This document shows, piece after piece, positions 1 through 10,126 of a DNA stretch of 64,000 nucleotides. Within the stretch, counting starts at the first letter, position 1; each line of letters opens with the position of its first letter. A program made the position numbers and the translations under genes. Source of the DNA: Nematopogon swammerdamellus (taxonomy: Eukaryota > Arthropoda > Insecta > Lepidoptera > Adelidae); contig OX336345.1 of NCBI GenBank assembly GCA_946902875.1, forward strand, positions 23,095,395-23,159,394. The letters are read 5' to 3'. Below the pieces are notes generated by a model. The model worked only from the letters and a program-made list of their open reading frames with translations. It did not search any database and had not been told where the DNA came from.

Positions 1-365
1 CAGTAACAGAGTTGGTGACTCAAGTCAGTAAGGGTTCGTGCCCCAAGCCTGTAACACAGTTGGTGACCCAAGTCAGTAACACAGTTGGTGACCCAAGTCA
101 AAAGAGAGTTTGTGACCCAAGCCAGTACACTGTGCTACAGATTGAAATCAGCAAGCACATTGCGTCACTGATTCAAGTAAGTAACCATCGGCAACTCACG
201 TTTGTAATCAAATCAGTGGCCCAAGTCAGTAACCCTGTGTCATAGAGTGATTTGACCAAAGCATACAGAATCAGTGACCCAATTTAACACACTACAGCAC
301 TGCATAATAATGACCCAAGTATGCATTTTCAGTGATCCTAGCGTACAATGGCAGTGACCCAAGCT
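1..365. repeat. Degenerate tandem repeat, about 25-bp unit
   Basis: Repeated variants of agttggtgacccaagtcagt with spacing near 25 bp, becoming irregular to the right. The left part gives a spurious 77-codon ORF. Confidence 0.75.
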
Positions 366-459
366 AGTTAGTGATTAGTAGAACAATACACAGCAATGTA
401 CAAAAGGCAAGAGCGGGGAATCTCAACTGATATCATTCAAATATTTCTGAATTATTGTG

Positions 460-960
460 TGTGGCTCTTATGGCCCGGCTACACGCTCCGTCTTACCTGC
501 GCAGTCCAAAACTGTGCAGTACTGACTGTACAAAAAGACGGAACACCGTACAGTGGCCACACGTACAGTTAACTCCGTGCAATTGGACTGTGCAATCCTC
601 ATACTGGACTTGTACAAGCCTCAGTGTTTTGACAGCTCGGTCACGTCATTATGTGGCCAACCGAAGAGGTTTTTTATTAGAAGCATTAATTTATTGTTTA
701 CTGATAAAAAAGCAACAAACAACAAGAATTGAGTTAAAAATTCCTTCGAATAACTTTGTAGATCACTCATTGTGTCGTCGAAAACAATTTTGCCGGACGG
801 AAGCGGGGCTTGAATGACCGGCCACACGCCGCAGTTCAAAACTGCCCAGTCCAATCTTCAGCATGTCAACGATCGCGCAGTCCGCGCTTCCTGGCCTGCG
901 CGAGCTACCGTCTTGCCGGCCACACGTGCACTCTCACCTGCACGAACTGGTTTGTGCAGG
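460..960. repeat. Cluster of imperfect repeats around a cggccacacg/cagtccaaaactg motif
   Basis: The motifs ggcc(c)ggctacacg, ggccacacg and cagtccaa..ctg recur in both orientations at about 475, 555, 820, 870 and 920. It looks like remains of a small TIR element, but no clean ends were found. Confidence 0.35.
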
Positions 961-962
961 CA

Positions 963-999
963 TGATTTCAGGTAAGACAGAGCGTCTTACCTGAAATCA
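963..999. repeat. Perfect 16-bp-arm palindrome
   Basis: Arm tgatttcaggtaagac, five-base spacer, then its exact reverse complement. Lies 95 bp beyond ARMH3 exon 5, in its intron. Confidence 0.85.
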
Positions 1000-1093
1000 C
1001 TGAACTTTATAATATAACCTACTAGACACAATTCTCATAACATCAAAATATTATGTATCTAGTAAATAAATAGAGTGAATTCAAAATATTTAC

Positions 1094-1205
1094 CCGTTCA
1101 AAGCGAGTTCGTCGTCTAGAATGGATAGTTTGACAGTGTAGGGGTTGACAGACTCCTGCTTCTTGTAGTTGACTAGAAATGTGAGCAGCAGCACCACATC
1201 GTATC
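1094..1205 (-). CDS. ARMH3: ARMH3 exon 5
   Basis: 112 nt. Acceptor ttgcag, donor gtaaat. Encodes [17 protein letters not shown] and [20 protein letters not shown], strongly like vertebrate ARMH3. No later exon was found between 1 and 1093, so the gene runs off the left edge. Confidence 0.88.
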
Positions 1206-4200
1206 CTGCAATTTTCACAAAATTAAATCACCTAAAATGTTTTAATGGCAACCTTGAATATTCACATTATGAATATTCAAGCAAGCATTTTTGAGTTTAT
1301 GCAAGTTACGTATCAAAGTTTGACAAAGTTTATTTTTTTACACCTGATACACTTAATTAATAAGTCTTTGTAAGTAAGAACTCTCAGTAAAATAGTTAAT
1401 CTTGCGATTATGGGCTGACATCATGGATGTTGTAGGTGAGGTAGCAAACTGTGTCAGTTTCCATAAAAAAAAAATTATAATAAAATAAATAAAAGCAACC
1501 TGACTCACCTCCAACATCCGCCAAGGATGTTGGAGGTAAGTCAGGTTGCTTTGCAGCTTTATTTTTTTTTTTTTATGGAAACTGACACGTTTCGCTACAT
1601 CACCTACAACATCCGTTATGTCAGCCCATAACACCGGGTGAACTTGGTGCCACGTCAGGCTTCCCTCCGGTCGTGCTGGCTACACTGAACTGTACGGAAA
1701 ACACAAACTATTTACATAGCCGTTTCGACCGACCTTTCATTCAGTGCGGTAGTACCAACCCGGGCGGGTTAAACCCTACCACCTAGTAATATAAGAAGGG
1801 AGTCACATCCCTTAGTCGCCTTTTACGACATACACGGGGAGAGATGCAGTGGGGCTATTCTTTTAAAGTTGCTTGCTTGATACCGTGATGCTGCCTCTCG
1901 GTGGAGGTGCAGAGGAGCTGCATGAGCGGCTCGAACAGCGAGTGCAGCATGAGGTACTCCAGCAGCGGGTTGCGGTCCAGCTCCTCCGCCCCCGTCGCTA
2001 TCACCAGCAGCAGCTTCAGCACCATCGACTTTAAACTGTCCGGCACCTCCTCTGCAATTACATTAAATATAACAGTGAAAGTAACTAAGTAATACACATA
2101 CATACATACAAAAATACATACATATCGTCAAGCTGTATCCCAAAAATTGTGATAACCAGAGTAATCGGCGTTGTGCTGCAAGAACTCGAGTCAATTACAA
2201 CGTAACACCGGCTATCATGTTCAGCAAAATATTAATTAAGAGCCTTATGTACAATAAAGTACATTTTGATTTAACTTTAATTAATCAAAGAGGTAATAAT
2301 GAAAGATAATAACATAAAATGAAACAAACTGCCCGAGGACAGGCCTCACGCACTCTATGTACTTGCCCGCCCTAACTAGCTACCGCTCGGCGCACCGCCG
2401 GCGGTGAATTTCAATGGGCTGAATATAAACAGCCGCGCGGAGCATACGTACGCGCGGCCGGCGCAGCTGCAAAGCAATAATGCACTTTACACTCGATTGT
2501 TAAGGTACATTTTCGCACGCAGCGATTGGCGACGTGAAGCAGTAGGCTATTAAAGCCCGAAGGTATGGAACTTTTTCTATGGAGTGATTTATCTGTTACG
2601 AAGTAACTATTTAGTAATCGGTGCCGAGGATGCCATCGAAAAACCACAAACTCAAAATTTTTTTTATAAAAGAATGCACCAAATAATGAAACACCCATAG
2701 AAATAACCTAAAGTCAATAGAAATACCACTATGGACGCTTCACCGCCACCACAGCTGACAGCATTTTCTGTTTGCTCATTCATTAAATAAAATAATAACA
2801 ATTATAAGAATTAATTCAAATTCAAATGCGAGGCGATAGCTTTTGTCCACGAGATAGGGTCGAGGATGTCTGCTGCCATAGGTCACCCCTCTTGTCTCAC
2901 CTTCTTCCGCCAAAGGATAAGCCTGGCAATTCAGAGGGGTAACGCGGCTGGCATCCTCGGCACAATCCCGGGGACAAAAGCACTAAATGAAATTTATTTT
3001 TTAAGTTAGTTTATTTCCTAAGTTAGTTTATATAATTTTTAGATTAGTTAATTATTTTATAACGATGTTAATTCAAATTCAAAATATTTTATTCAATAAA
3101 CATAAGACAGAAAAAAGGTATAAATGGAAAAAATTAAATAAGATAATAAAAATTACATAAAAATAAATTATACAACTTAAAGACTTTATGAGAACTTATG
3201 TTTAGTAAATGGGTATCAGGCACAGTTTACGTCTTCCCATAACCGGGAAGACACTGATTTTAATCCTGACCCCTTGACACTGATTTTAAGCCTGATCCCT
3301 TGTCCATTGTAATTGTACAAATTGTGTGTGTAAATAGTGGCAACACCATACGAACCCGACAGAATATTGTTGCAATGGCTCAGCAGCTTCTGCATGTGGT
3401 CTGCGTTGTCGGTGCTGATGAGGACGGACTTGACGTCGAGCGATGTCTCCTGCGACACGCGCTGGTAGATCGCTATCAGCAGTGCGCTTAGCGTTTGTAG
3501 CGCGTACACCACTCTGGGGATTTTTTTTTTAAATTAGGTTTCCATATCCGTTACGGGACCCTATTACTAAGCCTATGTCGTCTATCTGTCTGTCTGTCAG
3601 TCTGTCTGTCCGAGGGCTGTATCTCTTGAACCGTAATAGGTAGCCCGTTGAAATTTTCACAGAATATGTGTTATTATTGCCGATATAACAACAAATAATA
3701 AAAATAAGAAAAAGTAAAAAATTCACGGGGGTTCCCATAGAAGATACTAAAAAGTCTATTTACCATGTATCTAGCCATCTACCGAAAAGACTATGAAGCA
3801 TTTTAACTATAATTTGAACTAATATGAAGCATTTCATAAACACGCCATGACGCCATAGATGGCGTGAGTGGCGCTGACCATGACATGGCGATACGGAACC
3901 CTCGGTGCGCGAGTTCGACTTGCACTAGGCTGGTTTTTTTTTTTACATTTTGATTATAATTTGAAAGATTGTTCGGTCATGCCATGCTGGAAGAATTAAC
4001 ATCAAGTACGTCGGAGGCAATCACTGATTCAGTACCGCTGAAGGACTGGTGGACCGGAGAAAAATCGGAGAGGCTATGTCCAGCAGTAGATACATAAATG
4101 CAGTGTCACGCGGCTGCCAAGCGGCGGGTGGCCGAGTGGTTTGGGCATCGGCTTCTCATGCCTGAGGTCCGAGGTTCCAATCGGGTCGGCGTGTACCAAT

Positions 4201-6666
4201 TAGTTTTTTCTGAAGAAAAAATTTACGTGCATACCTACACCTCTGCTGCTTCACCGTTAGGAACCGGTGTAAAACTGTAGGTCCCTTCCCTTGCCCCTTA
4301 CTAGGGGGTAGGCTCAAATTGTAGGTGCCTGAGTTGTTACCACAGTACTGGATGTAAGATGGCCGCATAGCAGACTCGGCTGTGTTCTCCTCTAGTCCAG
4401 TATAGCCAGCAATCCAGGGAAGTCTCCGGTATGGCACCTACCTTCTCGGAGGTGATATTGGCTGGTCGGAGCATGCGCTTTGGCCCCTCCGACTCTGCCA
4501 CCCATACCGGATTACATTAAAAAAAAACCTGCTGCACCGTTCGGAACCGTTGTAAAACTGTAGGTCCCTTCCCTTGCCCCTTACTAGGTGGTAGGCTCAA
4601 ATTGTAGCCGACTGGGTTGGTAGCACCGTACTAGATGTAAGATGGACGCATAGCAGCCTCGGTTGTGTTCTCCTCTAGTCCAGTATAGCCAGCAATACAG
4701 GGAAGTCTCCGGTATGGCACCTACCTTCTCGGAGGTGATATCGGCTAATCGGAGCATATGCTTTGGCCCCCCCGACTCAGCCACTTATAGCGGACTACCT
4801 ACATTAAAAAAACCCTCCAAACCAAAGCACCAACAACAAAAAGTGTTACGCGGCACGTGAAGATCTGTTGTCGCAGCCTATACTTTTTGTCAGCCTCGAT
4901 AGCTCAGTGGTGCAGAAGTCGACTATTGCTATTGATTGTTAAGCAACGCTGGGTGGCTCGGTTAGTACTTGGATGGGTGACCGCTCGACCGTTGGAGGCT
5001 GACCGTGTTTCGGATTCCACGTAAAACTGTAGCTCCCTTCCCTTCCTACCTTACTCGGTGGTAGGGTTCAACCCGCCCGGGTTGGTACCACCGCACTGAA
5101 TGAAACGTCGGTCGAAACGGCTATGTAAATAGTTTGGGTTTTCCGTCCAGTTCAGTGTAGCCGGCACGATCAAAGGGAAGCACTTTGCCATGAATTGCTG
5201 CATCTGTCACAAATCAGCACATGCGTGTCTAGGCAGTGGCAAACATTTTTGTATAGACTAAGTGGACATTGAAAACATTTCCAGTGAAGTTTCTTGTCAG
5301 TTCTTCTTCGCTGTGATAATCGAACTGGCGGAATGTTACAATGTAAATATGACAAATCTGAGCGCAGTGTACTGCCAATAGATGCTAAATAAACAATAAA
5401 CTAACATGGCACCTAGTTTACGCGGTGTTATGGGCTGACATCACGGATGTTGTAGGTCAGTGTATTTCAATCTGTGGGTCGCGACCCCTGGGGGGGGTCG
5501 CGAAGCCTTACTCGGGGGGTCGCCGGCAAAAGGAAAAAAGCAAGGTTTTTACACTATAATAAAACACAATTTACACAATTTCAGTGAGAAGGATGAGCCT
5601 GTTTATTGTCTGGGATGTTTTGGTTTATTTATTATACTGTCTAGGATGAATATAGGTACCAAAATAGAGAAAATCTTAAACGTAGGTAGTGTTTTAAATT
5701 ACTAACTTTTTTCTGTCTGTCCCAAGGAGGTCGCGAGAATTTTTCAACCTGTAAAGGGGTCGCGTATTCAAAAAGATTGAAAAACACTGTTGTAGGTGAT
5801 GTAGCCAACCGTGTCAGTTTCCATAAAAAAAAAAAGGGTAACAGGCTTGCAGTTACGTATTGTATGACGTTGGAACCTGATGTGATGCTCCTGGCCGATG
5901 GTGTCTATGCACTGTGAGAACAGAAGGCCGATGTTGTCCTTAGTGTTGCTCAGCTGCTCCACTGTTAGCTTCTGGATCTCCGCCTCCAGCTGTGGTACCT
6001 GTCAACATTTTATTTTAAAAGATAAAAACAAAATTTTATTTAAAACACACGTTATTATATGAGCCAGTGTACCGCGAACAACATCTAGTAGAGACTTTGT
6101 TATAAGTTAAGTGATATTTGTTTTTTGTAAAAATAAAAATTCAGCTGACTCTGATGATTCAAATTGTTTATATGTATGAACTAAAATTTTATTAATAAGT
6201 TGACTGAACCCTATGTTCTTTCTATTTTATTATCTTTTTTTATGGATATATCCTTGACTTAATATTTTAAATTTTTTGCTTAGTTTAATTTTTAATGTTT
6301 CTTATGAGAATGAATGAGAAAGTCTGGCTGTGCGGATAAAAACCTTTTTAGAGTATATTTAATGCGAGAGTATGGCGAAGGAGGAGGAGGGATAAGGGAA
6401 GCAAATAATGCATAAAATATGAATAGAACCAATGTGTGAAAAAAAAGTATGGAAAATATTCTCTTGTCATTTCAACAAGATATTATGTGACACTGTACAA
6501 TACAATAGTGTACCTTGGGTTTGAGTAGGAAGAACTCGTCCCAGAAGGAGGGATTGTCAGTGGTGAGGTTGTCTCCGCGGAAGAAGGACTCGTAGATCTG
6601 CACCACCTTCTCCTTCAGCTGCCGCTTGGAGCCGGAGCCGCTGCGCTTGCGCATTGCCATCGTCAT
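1094..6666 (-). CDS. ARMH3: ARMH3 (C10orf76/UPF0668 family), N-terminal five coding exons; gene continues beyond left edge
   Basis: Seen: five minus-strand exons (6514-6666, 5877-5998, 3356-3513, 1884-2051, 1094-1205) join in frame with GT/AG ends. Together they encode about 237 residues from ATG 6666. The order of motifs ([78 protein letters not shown]) follows the start of vertebrate ARMH3. Known of the family: ARMH3 is an armadillo-like helical protein that works with GBF1 and PI4KB at the Golgi, supporting PI4P and Golgi structure. The human protein is about 690 residues, so roughly the first third is here. The first ATG of the ORF is taken as the start; a second in-frame ATG follows two codons later. 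Introns carry SINEs, a LINE fragment and a hAT MITE; one SINE ends 14 bp from the exon 4 donor. Confidence 0.9.
1408..1481 (+). mobile_element. SINE tail fragment (5S/tRNA SINE family)
   Basis: Ends ggtgttatgggctgacatc ... gtgtcagtttccat plus an A-run, the common tail of the family; head absent. Confidence 0.75.
1494..1550. repeat. Hairpin, 26-bp arms
   Basis: Arms 1494-1519 and 1525-1550 differ at one base; loop gccaa. It sits between the two facing SINE tails, probably the centre of an inverted duplication. Confidence 0.8.
1555..1869 (-). mobile_element. SINE-like element with alternative head, minus strand
   Basis: Reads on the minus strand from agaatagccccactgcatct through ggcgactaagggatg and the shared tail to an A-run at 1560-1573. 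It faces the fragment at 1408-1481, forming a large inverted repeat. Its 5' end stops 14 bp from the ARMH3 exon 4 donor. Confidence 0.78.
1884..2051 (-). CDS. ARMH3: ARMH3 exon 4
   Basis: 168 nt. Encodes [18 protein letters not shown], then [18 protein letters not shown] and TERQHHG; the best conserved part of the gene here. Donor gtatca at 1883-1878; the promoter-side end of a minus-strand SINE-like repeat reaches to 1869. Confidence 0.9.
2104..2814. other. ARMH3 intron with no recognised feature
   Basis: AT-rich with a GC-rich island at about 2380-2470. I see no exon with correct phase and no repeat I can name. Confidence 0.5.
2815..3010 (+). mobile_element. Non-LTR retrotransposon 3' fragment
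   Basis: Broken from its 5' part; reads [36 protein letters not shown] and LGTIP, the C-terminal pattern of a LINE family. A related fragment lies at 9410-9640. Confidence 0.6.
3356..3513 (-). CDS. ARMH3: ARMH3 exon 3
   Basis: 158 nt. Acceptor preceded by a T-run and cccag, donor gttcgt. Encodes [19 protein letters not shown] and a stretch ending HCNNILSG; helical repeat region. Confidence 0.88.
3537..3950 (+). mobile_element. SINE-like 'ggttccgtatccg' repeat
   Basis: Starts gggaccctattactaagcc, a (TCTG)n run, then cgagggctgtatctcttgaa and a 3' end with gtgcgcgagttcgact and a T-run. Other copies at 18975, 27637, 45586 and 47190. Confidence 0.7.
3995..4100 (+). mobile_element. RTE-clade LINE 3' fragment
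   Basis: Degenerate DNA matching the end of the RTE ORF (KYVGG.QW / EDWRKIGEAYVQQW region) seen intact at 16532-16900. Confidence 0.55.
4118..4529 (+). mobile_element. SINE with type-II-tRNA-like head (family S2), full length
   Basis: Head gcgggtggccgagtggtttg holds an A box; gaggttccaatc is the B box. The body runs through accggtgtaaaactgtaggt and ctccggtatggcacctac to an A-run. Copies at 46758, 61085 and partial ones elsewhere. Confidence 0.8.
4530..4812 (+). mobile_element. SINE S2, headless copy in tandem
   Basis: Begins after the A-run of the first copy at tgctgcaccgttcggaacc and repeats the body to attaaaaaaa; a tail-to-body tandem. Confidence 0.72.
4890..5832 (+). mobile_element. Composite tRNA-5S SINE interrupted by two insertions
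   Basis: Head: gatagctcagtggtgcag (A box), a 5S-rRNA-like gttaagcaacgctgggtgg and tacttggatgggtgaccgc, then ggattccacg (B box). The body runs to 5188, is cut by about 216 bp of unrelated DNA (5189-5404), resumes, is cut again by a hAT MITE (5458-5789), and ends with an A-run at 5822-5832. Confidence 0.8.
5458..5789. mobile_element. hAT-type MITE inserted in SINE
   Basis: 332 bp. Ends cagtgtatttcaatct and agattgaaaaacactg are inverted repeats; the 8-bp target ttgtaggt is duplicated exactly at 5450-5457 and 5790-5797. Interior is rich in ggtcgcga. Second copy at 47556. Confidence 0.9.
5877..5998 (-). CDS. ARMH3: ARMH3 exon 2
   Basis: 122 nt. Acceptor gacag, donor gttcca. Encodes [16 protein letters not shown], then a helix ending QEHHIR; the split Arg codon joins exon 3 ([10 protein letters not shown]), as in vertebrate ARMH3. 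A SINE tail lies just downstream, with its A-run ending 45 bp from this exon. Confidence 0.88.
6514..6666 (-). CDS. ARMH3: ARMH3 exon 1 (start codon)
   Basis: 153 nt, 51 codons, phase 0. Starts [12 protein letters not shown], a basic Ser/Gly-rich leader, then [12 protein letters not shown] and [10 protein letters not shown], matching the ARMH3 N-terminus. The donor is gtacac at 6513-6508. Confidence 0.88.
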
Positions 6667-6739
6667 CGTCCCGCCGCGCCAGCCTGCGTCCCGTCTCGCG
6701 CCCGCTTGCGTCGCGTCTCACACCGGCCTGCGTCGGCAA

Positions 6740-7540
6740 AAAATATTTTATACTATAGAAAATTATAGAGATTTAGTTCCTTTTTTGTTTTGTAATTTAA
6801 CCTCTGGGCTTCCAGAAGGGAAGGATGGAAATATAACCTCATTCAATAGACTCTACAATTTGTTTTCTTGTGTTTACCTAAGGCACAAATAATTTCTTAT
6901 AAATAACGAAAATAGTTCTGCAGCTACATTTTATTTATCGTACGTAACAAAATTTTAGATTAATCTCCATGAAAAATAGCGAACAACTTCTCTATTCTGT
7001 CAAACGACGGACGAGCTGGCTGTCAGTTGTCACCGGACCGGAACATCACTGTCATGATTTGTTGTTTGTTGTTGTTGGCTTGTGTGATGTTTGCCTTTTG
7101 GTAGGCAGGCAAAGGTCATCGACCGTACAGGCTATACAAAACTTTCCTGCCAACCAACCAAAAACGCCAAAAGTTATGTTATATTTATATTTTTCCTAAT
7201 GTGTCATGCATGATGTCATGACATGAGTGTCCTGCTAAGGTGTCCTGCCTGTCATAACATTTGATCGTGGGTAGGTAGCAGTCTTTAAGTATTTTTTTGT
7301 GTTCTGCAATCGCTCGTAGTTCAATCAAAGTTTATCTTACGACACATCACATCTAACATATTGGTAAAAAAAACAAAAATATAAATACGGGGCATAGTTT
7401 GTTCCTACCTAAGCCGCTTCTCCTACGAATGTTTTTTCGAAACATTAAGCCGCGTCTCCTGCCGCTCCTCCTCCTGTTTTTTTTTACATTACACAGAAAC
7501 ATCAAAACATTGGGGTGTAGCCATGGCCACGGCGCGCGGC
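6740..7540. other. ARMH3-SNIP1 intergenic stretch, left part
   Basis: Contains the presumed ARMH3 5' end and upstream region. No clear TATA box or other gene seen; short ORFs only. Confidence 0.5.
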
Positions 7541-7541
7541 G

Positions 7542-7699
7542 TATAATGCGCGGGACGGATCTCGGCGTGTCGTCGCCGCAGCGCAGCGGGCGACCCGCCA
7601 CGCGAATACACATAATACACAAGTACGGTGCGGGTGCGAGGGAGAACACTGACGAGCCGCTGCGGCGGCGACACGCCGAGATCCGCCCCGCGCATTATA
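7542..7699. mobile_element. GC-rich foldback MITE, copy 1
   Basis: 158 bp; arms tataatgcgcgggacggatc and its inverse at the right end pair over about 45 bp, with few mismatches. A near copy lies at 52191-52339. Confidence 0.82.
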
Positions 7700-8036
7700 G
7701 CCACACAAATTTGTATGAAAACAAATGGTTTTTGTTACAGTTTCAGTTTCAAAATAGAGGAATGTTTGGTTTTTTTTTTCTATCGAGCGAAGTTAAAAAA
7801 ATGGCTGTTTCGAGGTTCACTAAAGATAATCTTGCAGACTGAAAACCTAGAACATTCCATAAACTACTTATCTTTCATATGTCTGCATAAATCTTACGGT
7901 ACAGAGGTACAGACAGATGACCCGAGTGGTAGAGGCATAACCAAAATTCTATATTTAATCCACATTAGGCGGTGCGGGACTAAAAACTAACCACATAGGC
8001 AAATTATTGGTCTAAATGTGGATATCTTTAGCGTCG

Positions 8037-8557
8037 CCCGGGCGCATATTTCCATAGTCCACTAGGCGAGTTGCTCTGATTGGTCGTTCTCAGTTTTGCG
8101 GGAAAATTTAAATTTCGGAAGTATTTTCGAAAATAAAGTATTTTAGGTGATTATAAAAAAATAACCTTAACCTAATTTTAACACCCTAACATAACTTAAC
8201 AAAAAAAAAAGGAAGAAATTTAAATTTCGGAAGTATTTTCTAAAATATTTTCGAAAATAAAGTTTTTTTAGGTCGTTATAAAAAAAATAACCTTAGCCTA
8301 TTTTAACACCCTAACATTGCTTAAAAAAAAAACAAAAAATTTTTTGTGGGATTCGAGCCCATGGTAAAAAAATACAAACCCTACACCATACCACTGAGCT
8401 ACGAAATCACTTAGACGACCTAACGAATATCGGATACACTAGGTTCGCTGGTAGTGCCGGAGGCGGCGGAGCCAGACGAAATTTAAGTTTTCCGCCAAAC
8501 TGGCATCGACCAATCAGCATCATTCGCCTAGTGGAATATGGATATATGCCGCCCGGG
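8037..8557. mobile_element. TIR element enclosing a tRNA-derived SINE
   Basis: Arms of about 48 bp (cccgggcgcatatttccata ... ctgattggtc) face each other at 8037 and 8557. The interior (about 8105-8440) is a minus-strand tRNA-like SINE (family S3) with A box tagctcagtggtat and B box gggctcgaatccc, partly duplicated. Confidence 0.72.
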
Positions 8558-8628
8558 TAGTAAAAATCTTTCATTGTCTTTGCCTGTCTATTTATGGCGA
8601 AAACAATAACAACAACAACCTACAGTAA

Positions 8629-8761
8629 TGCCGGCACTTCACTTGGCTTAGCGTATTCGTGTTTGTAGCAAACATTTTTTATCTCGCTCTAAACAAGCCG
8701 GAAATGAAACGGATAATTTTGCCAAATACACGAATACGCCAAGCCAAGTGAAGTGCCGGCA
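8629..8761. mobile_element. Short foldback element
   Basis: 133 bp. Arms tgccggcacttcacttggct and inverse pair for about 34 bp around a short centre. Target duplication unclear. Confidence 0.8.
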
Positions 8762-9409
8762 TAAAATAAAGAGGCTTAATACAAACTCTTTGGCCAATTT
8801 ATTATAGACTTCTCTCTCTGACCCACAGTTAGGTAATCTGTGCTGTGCCCACAGGTTCTGATTTATTACGCAGTGCCAAAGAAGTGAGTTGTCTGGTTCC
8901 AGTATGCCACCGCTGACGGTTATGTATGACGTAACAGCTATCGGTACCGTCGACAAAAAAGTCGGATAGACGAATGCTCCCGCCACCCGCGCGCCACCAG
9001 GTGTTAAACTGAACTGTTGATAATTCGTATTTCAGACATAGAATTAATATGTACTACCATGTAATAATAATTCTACGTAATTAAGTGGCATGACATCACT
9101 AGTGAAGCTGCGCACACGTCATAGTCATATTACTATTCCTTTTTTTACTCGTATTGGCATTTGAACACAACAAATGTTAGTAAAAAAACGAATAACGCAA
9201 AAAAAAAACAAAATTCGTACACGCGCGAGGGGTAGGTAGCTCAATTACACATATTAATACGGACGTGGCCACGCGGTGTTATATTCTTTGGCTACGCGAC
9301 AGCGATACTAACGCTACTGAGCTCGGCGTCAGCGGGTGTGGCGTGAGGCGCGATGTGAGGAAGCGCGGGCTGAGGTAGCAGCAAACCAGCAATAGACAAG
9401 TAATATATA

Positions 9410-9640
9410 TACCAGCGTGGCCATCCAGCGAGGCAACGCCGCTAGCGTCCTCGGTACAGTGCCCACATCGTCACACCTGGAGGAGGGTTATTAAGTTTTG
9501 TATTGGTTATAGGTTTATATTTTATTTTGTAGTTAAGTTTTTTAGTTTTTAGTAGTTTTTAGTTATAGTTTTTTATTTTATTTGATAGGTAGTTTAAGTT
9601 TATTTAATAATTTTAATTTATTACTCTTATAAGATGTATA
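9410..9640 (+). mobile_element. Non-LTR retrotransposon 3' fragment
   Basis: Contains gaggcaacgccgctagcgtc and ctcggtacagtgccc, matching the RGNAA..LGT.P ending at 2930-2980, followed by an AT-rich 3' region. It ends about 230 bp before the SNIP1 start codon. Confidence 0.5.
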
Positions 9641-9661
9641 CTAAATTTTTGAATAATAAAA

Positions 9662-9712
9662 ATCTAGTAATATATATTCTTTGGTGCCTAGCTATATATT
9701 CTTTGGTGCCTA
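9662..9712 (+). repeat. Tandem duplication in the SNIP1 leader region
   Basis: tatattctttggtgccta occurs twice in a row (about 9673 and 9694), about 170-200 bp before the SNIP1 ATG. Confidence 0.7.
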
Positions 9713-9874
9713 CATTGTGTGGTGGGGTGGATATCATATCTTCCGGCGGATGCCCATCTGTCTGCTTGCTGCACCTCTGCCTCTGTCTGTTGTATGTGCT
9801 CTGCAAAGAATATAATACATGCTCTGTACACTGTGGTGTGTGTAATGTCAACGTGAATTTGTGAAGGGAACAAA

Positions 9875-10126
9875 ATGAAGGTTCGCCGGCGCTACTCGAC
9901 TTCGTCTGGCGAGTCCGAAGAGTCGGCCCAGAGCGCCGAGTCAGCGGAGAGCGACAGCGACGCCAGCAGCGGATCGGAGGCGAGCGAGAGCGCGACCAGC
10001 GCGCGCGTCCGCCGCGACCGGAAGCACAAGCGACGCGCGCCCAGCTCGGACTCGGACAGCGCGGAGGAGAAGCGACGCCGCGCCAAGAAGCGCAAGCATA
10101 AGAAGAAGAAGCGGAAACACGGGAAG
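9875..10126 (+). CDS. SNIP1: SNIP1 exon 1 (start codon)
   Basis: 84 codons from ATG 9875 with context aacaaaatg. Ser/Glu-rich, then a very basic end (KKRKHKKKKRKHGK), probably nuclear localisation signals. Donor gtgagc. Confidence 0.88.

Noticed and set aside
4118..4200. Possible tRNA gene (ggtggccgagtggtttggg...)
   Set aside because: A and B boxes are present, but the acceptor stem does not pair well and the sequence continues into a SINE body with an A-run.
7353..7990. Overlapping ORFs of 68-147 codons on both strands
   Set aside because: They come from the GC-rich inverted repeat at 7542-7699; codon pattern and similarity give no support.
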